Assembly (NCBI GenBank): GCA_002320665.1
Contig: DCKO01000120.1
Coordinates: forward strand, 1-7,389
Direction: 5' to 3'
Length of the DNA stretch: 7,389 nt
Source of the DNA: Micavibrio sp. UBA1672
GTDB taxonomy: Bacteria; Pseudomonadota; Alphaproteobacteria; Micavibrionales; Micavibrionaceae
Shown: positions 1 to 6,535 of the stretch, in pieces
Layout: every line of letters starts with the position of its first letter
How positions within the stretch are numbered: the stretch's first letter is position 1
Notes under the pieces: model-generated
The model's input: the letters and a program-made list of their open reading frames with translations, nothing else
What the model was told of the DNA's origin: nothing
Database searches by the model: none
Made by a program: the position numbers and the translations under genes

Positions 1-515
1 ATAAGCTTATCCTCATCAACTATTCCAACACAAAATCCTGCAAGATCATACTTATTTTGTGAATAAAATCTAGGCATTTCAGCAGTTTCTCCGCCAATCA
101 GGGCGCATCCGGCGATCTCGCAGCCTTTGGCGACACCTTCGATTACGTGCTGCGCGACATCGTTTTCCAAACGTCCTGTGGCAAAGTAATCCAGAAAGAA
201 TAAAGGCTCTGCGCCTTGTACAACCAGATCATTTACACACATGGCTACGGCATCTATGCCAATTGTATCGTGAATATGTCTGTAGATGGCAATCTTGATT
301 TTTGTGCCCACGCCATCCGTACTGGAGACCAGAATCGGGTCATCATAGCCGGCGGCTTTGGGGTCAAACATCGCGCCAAAGCCCCCGATATTACTCATCA
401 TACCGGTTCGGTGTGTGTTCTTGATCGCAGGTTTGATTGCTTCAACCAAATCTGCGGCGGCGTCAATATCTACGCCTGCTTCTTTATATGCGCTTGTTTT
501 TGTTTCTGTTTTCAT
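1..515 (-). CDS. purM: Phosphoribosylformylglycinamidine cyclo-ligase (AIR synthetase), N-terminal half
   Basis: PurM catalyses the fifth step of de novo purine synthesis, the ATP-dependent closure of FGAM to aminoimidazole ribotide, in the cytoplasm. The 171 residues visible are about half of the usual ~350; the C-terminal part lies beyond base 1. Family motifs seen are SSTDGVGTK (residues 64-72), the MCVNDLVVQGAEP segment (92-104) followed by FFLDYFATG, and GGETAEMP (141-148). The start is the ATG at 515-513, giving MKTETKTSAYKEAGVDID, the normal PurM beginning, with a weak AAGAG ribosome-binding site four bases upstream. One oddity is Arg149 directly after the GGETAEMP motif, where Gly is usual (MPG-x-Y); the rest of the segment is normal. 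It is divergent from the DUF2066 gene. In relatives purN usually follows, which would be outside this window. Identification is secure. Confidence 0.97.
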   Translation of the reverse strand, partial: MKTETKTSAYKEAGVDIDAAADLVEAIKPAIKNTHRTGMMSNIGGFGAMFDPKAAGYDDPILVSSTDGVGTKIKIAIYRHIHDTIGIDAVAMCVNDLVVQGAEPLFFLDYFATGRLENDVAQHVIEGVAKGCEIAGCALIGGETAEMPRFYSQNKYDLAGFCVGIVDEDKL

Positions 516-581
516 GTTGCTCTTGAGCCTCAAGCGTTATAAAACAATACTTATCATAAATATTACAATTTCAGGTGCACC
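516..581. promoter_or_regulatory. Divergent purM / DUF2066 intergenic promoter region
   Basis: This 66-base gap must carry the 5' control signals of both divergent genes unless the promoters lie inside coding sequence. It is A+T-rich in the middle (about 539-570). Reading toward purM, a weak sigma-70-like pair is TTGTAA (568-563) and TTTTAT (544-539) with an 18-base spacer. Toward the DUF2066 gene I see no good -35/-10 pair. A Shine-Dalgarno-like AGG at 573-575 lies six bases before the ATG at 582. No riboswitch-like fold or PurR-type palindrome was recognised. The promoter assignment is inference from weak matches. Confidence 0.35.
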
Positions 582-1841
582 ATGGGCATAGCGCATAAGA
601 GTTTCAAGAGCAAGCATAGAGTTTTCTTCCCGTTTATATTTTTGTTTGTTCTCTTCACTACATCTCAGGTTTGGGCATATGATAATTTGTTTACAGTTGA
701 GGGCGTGACGGTTGATGTGACTGCAGAAAATGCTGTGGCGGCCCGTGATGAGGCCTTTATGAAAGCGCAGCGTGATGCCTTTGCGGTGCTGGCCAAACGT
801 ATGGTGGCGGAAGGGCAGGCTGGCAATGTTGGTGTTCCTGATGATGATACGCTAAGCAGCTTCGTGAAAGATTTCGAAGTTACCAATGAGAAGCTCTCGG
901 CGGTGCGCTATATCGGAACTTATACATTCCGTTTCCGCGAACAGGATATTAGCCGTTATTTCTCTTTATCCGGTGTGCAGTTCACCGATAAGAGCAGCAG
1001 ACCTTTGCTGGTTATTCCTTTTTATCGCAAAGGTACTCAGACTACATTATGGGGTGAAACCAATCCATGGCTTGGGGCATGGGCGAATACGGATCTTACG
1101 GCTGGTTTAGTGCCTGTCAAAGTGCCGATCGGGGATTTGATGGATGTTTCTGATATTGATGGATCAAGGGGGTTGCGTGATATTAATCCGATTCGCCTGA
1201 ATGCGATGTTAGAGCGTTATGGTGCAAGTGAAGCTGTGATTTTGATCGCCGAGCCGGATCAAGCTCTTGATCAGGCGGATATGGATGAGGTTGCTCCCTC
1301 TGGAACGCTATCTGTTGCGATTTATAAAGTTGATCGTACGCGGCCAGAGCATGTTCGTGATCTGGTTTTTGATGTTGATAATAATGAAGCAAAGTCGGCC
1401 TTTTTGAAACGTGCGGTTAAAGGTGTGCATCAGCTTTTACAAGCAGATTGGAAGCATAAAACCGCAGCTAGTGTTGCCCAGACGCAAAATTATGAAGTGC
1501 GTTTGAATGTGTCTTCTTTGAAAGAATGGCTTAGAATTCAGCGTGATTTAAATCGTGTTGTAGGGTTGTCAGATATGAAAATTCTTTCGATAAAACCAAG
1601 AGAGATTTATCTGACATTTTCTTTCCGTGGAGATGCTAATCGCCTAAGTCAGGCTTTGTCTAGAAATGGGCTGGATATGGATTTATCGGGGGATGCCGTG
1701 CCGGATTTTACTGATCAGGAACCGGTTTATGATCTCCAAAAAGATAGCCGCGCTGCGCCGCAAAGTCCTGAACAGGGGTTTTATACTCCGCCCGAGCCGG
1801 CCGCGGGTGAAGAAGCGCCGTCTGATGTTCGTACATTTTAA
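582..1841 (+). CDS. DUF2066 family secreted protein
   Basis: A 419-residue protein of unknown function. A signal peptide is clear: basic residues near the N-terminus (K6, K9, K11, R13), a hydrophobic core at about 14-27 and a likely signal peptidase I site after VWA (residue 32), so the mature protein should be periplasmic. The segment after it (about 39-78) has the Ala-rich ARDEAFMKAQRDAFAVLAKR pattern typical of DUF2066 proteins, followed by the family's RYFSLSG region near 124-130. The last ~35 residues are Pro/Glu-rich and probably disordered. No catalytic motif was recognised. The ATG at 582 is preceded by AGG at a six-base spacing and yields the complete signal peptide, supporting this start. 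The AI-2E gene follows after 30 bases on the same strand, so the two are probably co-transcribed. The family's frequent position upstream of AI-2E and hdaA genes suggests a link, but its role is unknown. Confidence 0.88.
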   Translation: MGIAHKSFKSKHRVFFPFIFLFVLFTTSQVWAYDNLFTVEGVTVDVTAENAVAARDEAFMKAQRDAFAVLAKRMVAEGQAGNVGVPDDDTLSSFVKDFEVTNEKLSAVRYIGTYTFRFREQDISRYFSLSGVQFTDKSSRPLLVIPFYRKGTQTTLWGETNPWLGAWANTDLTAGLVPVKVPIGDLMDVSDIDGSRGLRDINPIRLNAMLERYGASEAVILIAEPDQALDQADMDEVAPSGTLSVAIYKVDRTRPEHVRDLVFDVDNNEAKSAFLKRAVKGVHQLLQADWKHKTAASVAQTQNYEVRLNVSSLKEWLRIQRDLNRVVGLSDMKILSIKPREIYLTFSFRGDANRLSQALSRNGLDMDLSGDAVPDFTDQEPVYDLQKDSRAAPQSPEQGFYTPPEPAAGEEAPSDVRTF

Positions 1842-1871
1842 AAGCCAGTATTCAAGAGCAGGGGGAAATCT

Positions 1872-3035
1872 ATGGCTGCCAAAAAACAGCAAATTAGTCT
1901 GAAAGTACATTTGACCTTTTGGGCCATTGTATCCGTCCTGTTTTTCTTCTCGGTTTTTATCCTGAAAGCCATGTTGTTACCTTTTGTATTAGGCATAGCT
2001 GTGGCGTATTTGCTGAATCCGGCGGTGAATAATCTGGGTAATCTTGGTTTTAATCGTTCTGCTGCGGCGTTGATGATTTTGGGTGGGTTTTTGGTTTTGA
2101 TCCTAGCCTTTTTCGGGGTTTTAACACCAATCCTTATCAAAGAGTTCAAAGCCTTTAGCAAAGATTTACCTGATTATATTGATGCATTTTGGGAGCTAAT
2201 GGCACCTTACTCGGCGATGATCGAGCAATATACGGGCGTAGATAATGGGGATTCTCTCAAAGAGCTTTTGAAGAATAACAGTGCCTCGGCAACGCAAGCG
2301 GCCAAGGTGATGATGGCTTATATAGCTTCTAGCGGCCAGGCTGTGGTTGATTTTATCGCTGTGGCTGTGTTGATGCCGATTGTTGCTTTTTTCATGATGG
2401 CGGAGTGGCCAAAAATTACCAAATGGGTGCATGATTTAATGCCAAGACATTCCGAGAAAACGATTACTGATTTGCTAGGGCAGATTGATGAGAAAATCTC
2501 CGGTTTTGTGCGCGGACAAATCAGTGTGGCGGTTATTTTGGGGATTGCTTATGCCGTTGGCTTATCGCTGGCGGGGTTGAAGTATGGGTTTTTGATTGGT
2601 TTGATGTCTGGCTTGCTTTCCATTATTCCGATGGTGGGCTCGACTTTGGGGCTGGTGGTCAGTGTGGCTGTGGCTTGGTTCCAAAGCGGCGATCTTATGT
2701 TCGTGGGCCTAATTGGCGGGATATTCATTGCGGGCCAAGTCATTGAAGGAAATTTCCTTACCCCTAAATTGGTAGGTGATAGTGTTGGTTTGCATCCGCT
2801 TTGGGTGTTTTTTGCGTTGATGGCGGGTGGGTCTTTGCTCGGTATTTTGGGGATGCTGATTGCTGTGCCGGTGGCGGCGGTGATCGGTGTTTTATTGTCT
2901 TTTGCGATTCACAAATATAAAAATAGCGCGTATTATTTAGACGAATCACAAGACACCAAAGATAAAACCGCCAAGACCAAAAAGAAGGCTGCTAAAAAGG
3001 ATGCCAAATCGAAATCTCAAACAGATACCGCTTGA
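1872..3035 (+). CDS. AI-2E family transporter (PerM-like integral membrane permease)
   Basis: A 387-residue polytopic inner-membrane protein. Hydrophobic segments lie at about 14-31, 33-48, 60-85 and 155-175, with several more between 216 and 345; a more polar stretch at about 90-150 fits the family's characteristic loop. Family signatures seen are SIIPMVGSTLGLV, LTPKLVGDSVGLHPLW and GILGMLIAVPVAA in the C-terminal membrane part. AI-2E members include autoinducer-2 exporters and sodium/proton antiporters; the substrate here cannot be read from sequence. The tail after about residue 350 is a Lys/Ala/Asp-rich cytoplasmic extension (TAKTKKKAAKKDAKSKSQTD). The ATG at 1872 follows a strong purine run (GGGGGA, 1861-1866). 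The gene is 30 bases after the DUF2066 gene and its last 35 bases overlap hdaA, pointing to one transcript and coupled translation with hdaA. Confidence 0.93.
   Translation: MAAKKQQISLKVHLTFWAIVSVLFFFSVFILKAMLLPFVLGIAVAYLLNPAVNNLGNLGFNRSAAALMILGGFLVLILAFFGVLTPILIKEFKAFSKDLPDYIDAFWELMAPYSAMIEQYTGVDNGDSLKELLKNNSASATQAAKVMMAYIASSGQAVVDFIAVAVLMPIVAFFMMAEWPKITKWVHDLMPRHSEKTITDLLGQIDEKISGFVRGQISVAVILGIAYAVGLSLAGLKYGFLIGLMSGLLSIIPMVGSTLGLVVSVAVAWFQSGDLMFVGLIGGIFIAGQVIEGNFLTPKLVGDSVGLHPLWVFFALMAGGSLLGILGMLIAVPVAAVIGVLLSFAIHKYKNSAYYLDESQDTKDKTAKTKKKAAKKDAKSKSQTDTA
2982..2988 (+). promoter_or_regulatory. Candidate hdaA ribosome-binding site inside the upstream gene
   Basis: AAGAAGG lies 12 bases before the hdaA ATG, in the codons for the lysine-rich tail of the AI-2E protein. 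A second AAGG abuts the ATG (2997-3000) and is too close to act as a normal Shine-Dalgarno site. The spacing of 12 is longer than ideal, so coupling to translation of the upstream gene may help initiation. Confidence 0.4.
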
Positions 3036-3711
3036 TTTCGGAGGGCGCACGGCGCATGGACGCAGTGATTTCCAAATCGGGCGCAGTAATTTTGAGGCTG
3101 TAGGCTGGATTGATCGCTGGCCGGATTGGCCTGCACCTGTGCTTGTCCTGAATGGTCCAGCGGCGAGTGGAAAAAGCCATTTGGCTGTGGTGTGGCAAGA
3201 TATTTCAGGTGCGGCCGTTATTATGCCCGAGATGCTTCATACACATAGCGCGGAAGAGCTTTTTGAGATGGGGCCGCATTTGGTGATTGACGGGATTGAT
3301 CCTTGGCTCGGGGATCGTGAGGCTGAAACGACGTTGTTTCACCTTTATAATATGCTCAAGGAAGAGCAGCGCACCATGATGATCACGATGCGCATGGCCT
3401 TGCGTAGCGTCGAGTTTGCTATTCCTGATCTGGCGTCTCGTTTACGCGCTGCGCCATGTGTGTCGATCCATCCGCCTGATGATATTTTGTTGGCTTCGGT
3501 GATGATCAAGCTCTTTAGTGATCGCCAGCTTACTATGCCGCAAGAGGTGATTGCCTATGTTTTGCCGCGTATGGAACGCTCCTTCGCCGCTGCGCAACAG
3601 GTTGTTGAATATACGGATAAGCTGGCTTTGTCGGAAAAGCGCAAAATTTCTGTGCCGCTCATGCGCAAAGTTTTGAACGATATCCAGCAGGCGGAGATTT
3701 ACTCGGGATAA
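3001..3711 (+). CDS. hdaA: HdaA, DnaA-related AAA+ ATPase controlling replication initiation
   Basis: A 236-residue protein matching alphaproteobacterial HdaA (homologue of E. coli Hda), which with the DNA-loaded beta clamp stimulates ATP hydrolysis by DnaA and prevents over-initiation. An N-terminal clamp-binding-like motif QIPLDF occupies residues 8-13. The AAA+ part follows: DRWPDWPAPVLVL (38-50), Walker A GPAASGKS (52-59), Walker B-like LVIDGID (94-100), and PDLASRL, which places the box VII arginine. There is no C-terminal DnaA-box-binding domain, as expected for Hda rather than DnaA. The ATG at 3001 is chosen because it includes the clamp motif at the normal distance from the N-terminus. 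The gene overlaps the AI-2E gene by 35 bases and ends inside the 3' end of a convergent gene. DnaA-like DNA-binding proteins and other AAA+ proteins are less likely alternatives. Confidence 0.93.
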   Translation: MPNRNLKQIPLDFGGRTAHGRSDFQIGRSNFEAVGWIDRWPDWPAPVLVLNGPAASGKSHLAVVWQDISGAAVIMPEMLHTHSAEELFEMGPHLVIDGIDPWLGDREAETTLFHLYNMLKEEQRTMMITMRMALRSVEFAIPDLASRLRAAPCVSIHPPDDILLASVMIKLFSDRQLTMPQEVIAYVLPRMERSFAAAQQVVEYTDKLALSEKRKISVPLMRKVLNDIQQAEIYSG

Positions 3712-4730
3712 ATTACGATCTGATCAACGCCAATATAGCTGTTCAGGCGCGACCAGTTAATCTTGGCAAGCTCATCCCTAAAGGTTATTTCATCACCGGC
3801 TTTTAAATTCCAACTCAGGGTTTTTCCCGAGACTGTCGGGGCAGGGGTGGAGGTGATTATACCATCTTCTACATCCTCAATGAGTATGATTTCAAGGCGA
3901 GCATCTTGCGGTGCTTTTAAAACCCGTACCCATTCACGGTTATATTTATGTCCCATATATTCCCAAAAGGGCGTCATGTGATGTTGACCGGCTTGGTGTT
4001 TGACATCCTCGGAATTACCATCAATGGTGCCAAGGAAAACTGGATTTGAATCAGCGCTTGGTAAGGTAGAGGTTAGTTGCAAGAAATCACCTTGCGCCGC
4101 CATACGCACAGATGAGAAGTTTTCGTAAAATTCAGTATCGCTTTTTTCGTTGAATTTTAGAATTGTGTCTTCTAGTTCTATTCGATTTTTTAGATTTTCT
4201 TGCAAGTTCTGAGGCGATGTTAGTTTTTCGTTTTTATAGGCGGCTAGCCCATAAAATGGATCAACGAATACTTTTCGTCCATCTGGCAAGGTAACGAGTA
4301 ATGCGGAATGGGCTGTTGTATTGGTGACCATGTTCCATTGAACGGATTCATAATTTTTTTGTTCCAGAACGAATTTGAGCATGCGCGCGGCATTATCACA
4401 TAATCCGGCTTCGACATTGGTTTCCAAAACGCCGTCTTGAAAACGCAAAAAACTTGGCAGGCGTGCATTGGAAATATAGGGGCGCAAACGTAATTGTAAG
4501 ATATTGGATGGTTCGGTTGCACGGAAGCGTTTGTGAATTTCTTTTGCAATCGCAATCACTTCTTCATCGTGGCTAGCAGGTTTTTGTGGCAAGGCTTGTT
4601 CAATTAAGCTATTGGCTTTTTGGGTAGCTTGCTGTGTGTAATCATATTTTGCGTAAAGGTAGGTGATGATCAGGACGAGGCCACAGCTCAGGCCCAATAA
4701 AAATAGTGCTTTAATGCTCTTTTTTAGCAT
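3699..4730 (-). CDS. Membrane-anchored transglutaminase-like protein, function unknown
   Basis: A 343-residue protein that I cannot assign to a named family. The N-terminus (MLKKSIK) is basic, followed by one hydrophobic segment at about 8-26 and no clear cleavage site, so it is probably anchored in the inner membrane with the rest in the periplasm. The middle has the spacing of a transglutaminase-like (papain-fold) domain: Cys111 in EAGLCDNAARML, His141 in TTAHSALLV and Asp157 in VFVDPFYG. The region after about 215 is rich in predicted beta-strand character and may be a separate accessory domain. Members of this superfamily may be cross-linking enzymes, proteases or peptide-cleaving enzymes, so the reaction is open. 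It starts four bases after the sixA-like gene and is therefore the last gene of the rnd operon. Its 3' end overlaps hdaA by 13 bases. Locally it is much more A+T-rich than its neighbours: 4141-4200 has 15 G/C in 60 bases. Confidence 0.75.
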   Translation of the reverse strand: MLKKSIKALFLLGLSCGLVLIITYLYAKYDYTQQATQKANSLIEQALPQKPASHDEEVIAIAKEIHKRFRATEPSNILQLRLRPYISNARLPSFLRFQDGVLETNVEAGLCDNAARMLKFVLEQKNYESVQWNMVTNTTAHSALLVTLPDGRKVFVDPFYGLAAYKNEKLTSPQNLQENLKNRIELEDTILKFNEKSDTEFYENFSSVRMAAQGDFLQLTSTLPSADSNPVFLGTIDGNSEDVKHQAGQHHMTPFWEYMGHKYNREWVRVLKAPQDARLEIILIEDVEDGIITSTPAPTVSGKTLSWNLKAGDEITFRDELAKINWSRLNSYIGVDQIVIYPE

Positions 4731-4734
4731 GTTT

Positions 4735-5283
4735 CTACATCCATTTAGACGGGCCGTTGGGGGCGTTGAAATCCAGAGGGTTGGCGTAATCCAATAATAT
4801 GTTCTTATGGGGTTGTAGATCTTTCCATTTTTCGCATGTGCATTCGATCACGCTGATGCTGGCGGGCGGGTAGCCTTGGCTAAGGCGCTGCATAGCACTA
4901 TCGGAGCCATCTTCTGCAAGCTTGGAAACCAGTCCGTAAATACTGGGGTTGTGGCCGATAATCATAATATTATGAATATTCTCATCACTTTTTTGTATCA
5001 GGTTGAAATAATCACCTGTTGTGCCGGAATATAGAATATCAAGAAATTGTGTGCTTTTATTGCCAATGCTTTGCTTGATATAGCTCCATGTTTCGCGTGT
5101 GCGCTTTGCCGGTGAGCATAATATCATACTGGGAAAATAACGTTTATCTTCCAAGAATATACCGGCCTTGGCGGCATCGACTACGCCTTTGGGGCTAAGT
5201 GGGCGTGACTTATCATCGCTAGCATTCGAGGCAGCGTCGGCATGACGCACAAGATATAATCTCTTCGTTTTGGTCTCTGACAT
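4735..5283 (-). CDS. sixA: SixA-like histidine phosphatase
   Basis: A 182-residue cytoplasmic protein of the histidine phosphatase (phosphoglycerate mutase-like) superfamily, small branch. The nucleophile motif is LVRHADA (Arg13-His14), followed by RPLSPKG (27-33), the second arginine motif SPAKRTRET (Arg61) and the second catalytic histidine in IIGHNPS (His111). The C-terminal YPPASISVIE segment fits SixA-like proteins. E. coli SixA removes phosphate from phosphohistidine on signalling proteins; the target of this protein is not evident, and no histidine kinase or phosphotransfer gene is in the window. There is no signal peptide. The ATG at 5283-5281 has only a weak upstream AAGG at 13 bases, lying in the final codons of rnd, so coupling to rnd translation is plausible. 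It lies eight bases after rnd and four bases before the transglutaminase-like gene. The family is secure; the specific SixA function is inferred. Confidence 0.85.
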   Translation of the reverse strand: MSETKTKRLYLVRHADAASNASDDKSRPLSPKGVVDAAKAGIFLEDKRYFPSMILCSPAKRTRETWSYIKQSIGNKSTQFLDILYSGTTGDYFNLIQKSDENIHNIMIIGHNPSIYGLVSKLAEDGSDSAMQRLSQGYPPASISVIECTCEKWKDLQPHKNILLDYANPLDFNAPNGPSKWM

Positions 5284-5291
5284 GGTGTTTT

Positions 5292-6464
5292 TTAAACCTT
5301 TTCACCGTCTTTTATATTTATCTTTGTAATGTGCCCTTTTTTGAGGCCAATGGCAATTTTTCCGGACTTTAGGTCAAGGGCGTCTTTGCCGAATACCTCG
5401 TAGCGCCATCCTTTTAAGGCGAGCAGGTTTTCAGTTTCGCCGCGGGCAATACGCTCCAGATCATCTGAGTTTGCAATCAGTTTGGCGGCAACGCCATTTT
5501 CTGCACTCTGGATTTTTAGTAGCATTTTCAAGATGTCCAGTGTGGCCGAGGCGCTGGAAGAGAGTTGTTTCTTTCTTTCAGGAGGCTCTGGCCAGTTTTC
5601 CTTCGGCGTATCCAAAGCTTGTTTGATCAAGCTAAGGAGTCTTTCTCCGGTTTTGCCGTTGGCCATATCGCTAGAGACATTGCGTATTTTTTTAAGCTTG
5701 TCTTTATTTGATGGCGCGGCTTGTGCAATAGCGGCAAGGGTTTCATCCTTCATAACCCAGTTTTTCGGGATGTTTTTCTTACGGGCCTGTTGTTCTCGCC
5801 AAGAGGCTAGTGCCTTCAAAATCACAAGTGCCTTGGAGGAAGGGGAGCGAATTTTAACTTTTTGCCAAACCTCATCAGGGTCATTTTCATATGTGGCTGG
5901 GCTAGAAAGAATTTCCTCTTCTTGCAAAAGCCATGATGTACGGTTTTTCTTTTCCAGCTCTGCCGCAAGATGATGATAGACATCAACCAGATGCGTCACA
6001 TCGCCCAGTGCGTATTTCAGTTGTTTGTCGGATAAGGGGCGCAAAGACCAGTCTGTGAACTGGCTGCTTTTATCGACTTGCTGGCCTGTGACTTCCCGAA
6101 CGATTTTTTCATAGCCTACGGAATCGCCGAAGCCGCAGACCATTGCGGCTATTTGTGTGTCAAAAAAGGGTGTAGGCACTGCGCCGTTCAAGTGATAGAA
6201 AATCTCGAGATCTTGCCGTCCGGCATGAAAGACTTTGAGCAGTTTTTTATTTTGCAATAGGTCGAATACAGGCGTTAAGTCTATATCTTTTGCTAAGGGA
6301 TCAATGGCTACTGCATTTTTGTCAGGGGCGCCGATCTGGATCAGGCAAAGTTTCGGGAAATATGTTTTTTCCCGCATGAATTCCGTATCAATAGTGATAA
6401 AGGGTTTATCCGATAGGCGCTCGCAAAATTGCTTCAAATCCTGTGATGTCGAAATAGTAATCAT
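5292..6464 (-). CDS. rnd: Ribonuclease D
   Basis: A 390-residue 3'-5' exoribonuclease that matures the 3' ends of tRNAs and other stable RNAs. All DEDDy exonuclease residues are visible: Asp26 and Glu28 in TIDTEFMRE, Asp85 in VFHAGRQDLEIF, and Tyr151/Asp155 in LKYALGDVTHLVDVY; the conserved SQFTDWSLRPLS precedes the last of these. An HRDC nucleic-acid-binding domain follows at about 208-285 (ILKALASWREQQARKKNIP...), and the rest forms the family's C-terminal helical part. Length is normal. The ATG at 6464-6462 is preceded by AAGG five bases upstream, and the N-terminus (MITISTSQDLKQFCERL) is the usual one. It is first in a three-gene minus-strand operon with the sixA-like and transglutaminase-like genes. 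The neighbouring divergent aspS is its frequent partner in alphaproteobacteria. Confidence 0.96.
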   Translation of the reverse strand: MITISTSQDLKQFCERLSDKPFITIDTEFMREKTYFPKLCLIQIGAPDKNAVAIDPLAKDIDLTPVFDLLQNKKLLKVFHAGRQDLEIFYHLNGAVPTPFFDTQIAAMVCGFGDSVGYEKIVREVTGQQVDKSSQFTDWSLRPLSDKQLKYALGDVTHLVDVYHHLAAELEKKNRTSWLLQEEEILSSPATYENDPDEVWQKVKIRSPSSKALVILKALASWREQQARKKNIPKNWVMKDETLAAIAQAAPSNKDKLKKIRNVSSDMANGKTGERLLSLIKQALDTPKENWPEPPERKKQLSSSASATLDILKMLLKIQSAENGVAAKLIANSDDLERIARGETENLLALKGWRYEVFGKDALDLKSGKIAIGLKKGHITKINIKDGEKV

Positions 6465-6475
6465 GGATACCTTAC
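6465..6475 (-). promoter_or_regulatory. rnd ribosome-binding site
   Basis: On the minus strand GTAAGG is followed by five bases and the rnd ATG. This is the clearest Shine-Dalgarno site of the minus-strand operon and fixes the rnd start. Confidence 0.6.
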
Positions 6476-6490
6476 ATAGCTTGGATAAGC

Positions 6491-6518
6491 ATAATACAAT
6501 ATTCCGCTATTTCGTCCA
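6491..6518 (-). promoter_or_regulatory. Candidate sigma-70 promoter for the rnd operon
   Basis: Read on the minus strand, TGGACG (6518-6513, four of six to TTGACA) and TATTAT (6496-6491, five of six to TATAAT) are separated by 16 bases. Transcription would start around 6484, giving a leader of roughly 20 bases before the rnd ATG that includes its ribosome-binding site. This is the best -35/-10 pair seen in the window. The assignment rests on pattern matching only. Confidence 0.5.
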
Positions 6519-6535
6519 GAGCCTATCTTCCATAA

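Noticed and set aside
216..542. Plus-strand open frame of 108 codons
   Set aside because: It lies antisense to purM, whose protein is unmistakable on the minus strand; the frame is Cys-rich and resembles no protein family.
5482..5973. Plus-strand open frame of 163 codons
   Set aside because: It is antisense to rnd, where catalytic and HRDC domains are clear; the Ser/Phe-rich translation is what an opposite-strand shadow gives.
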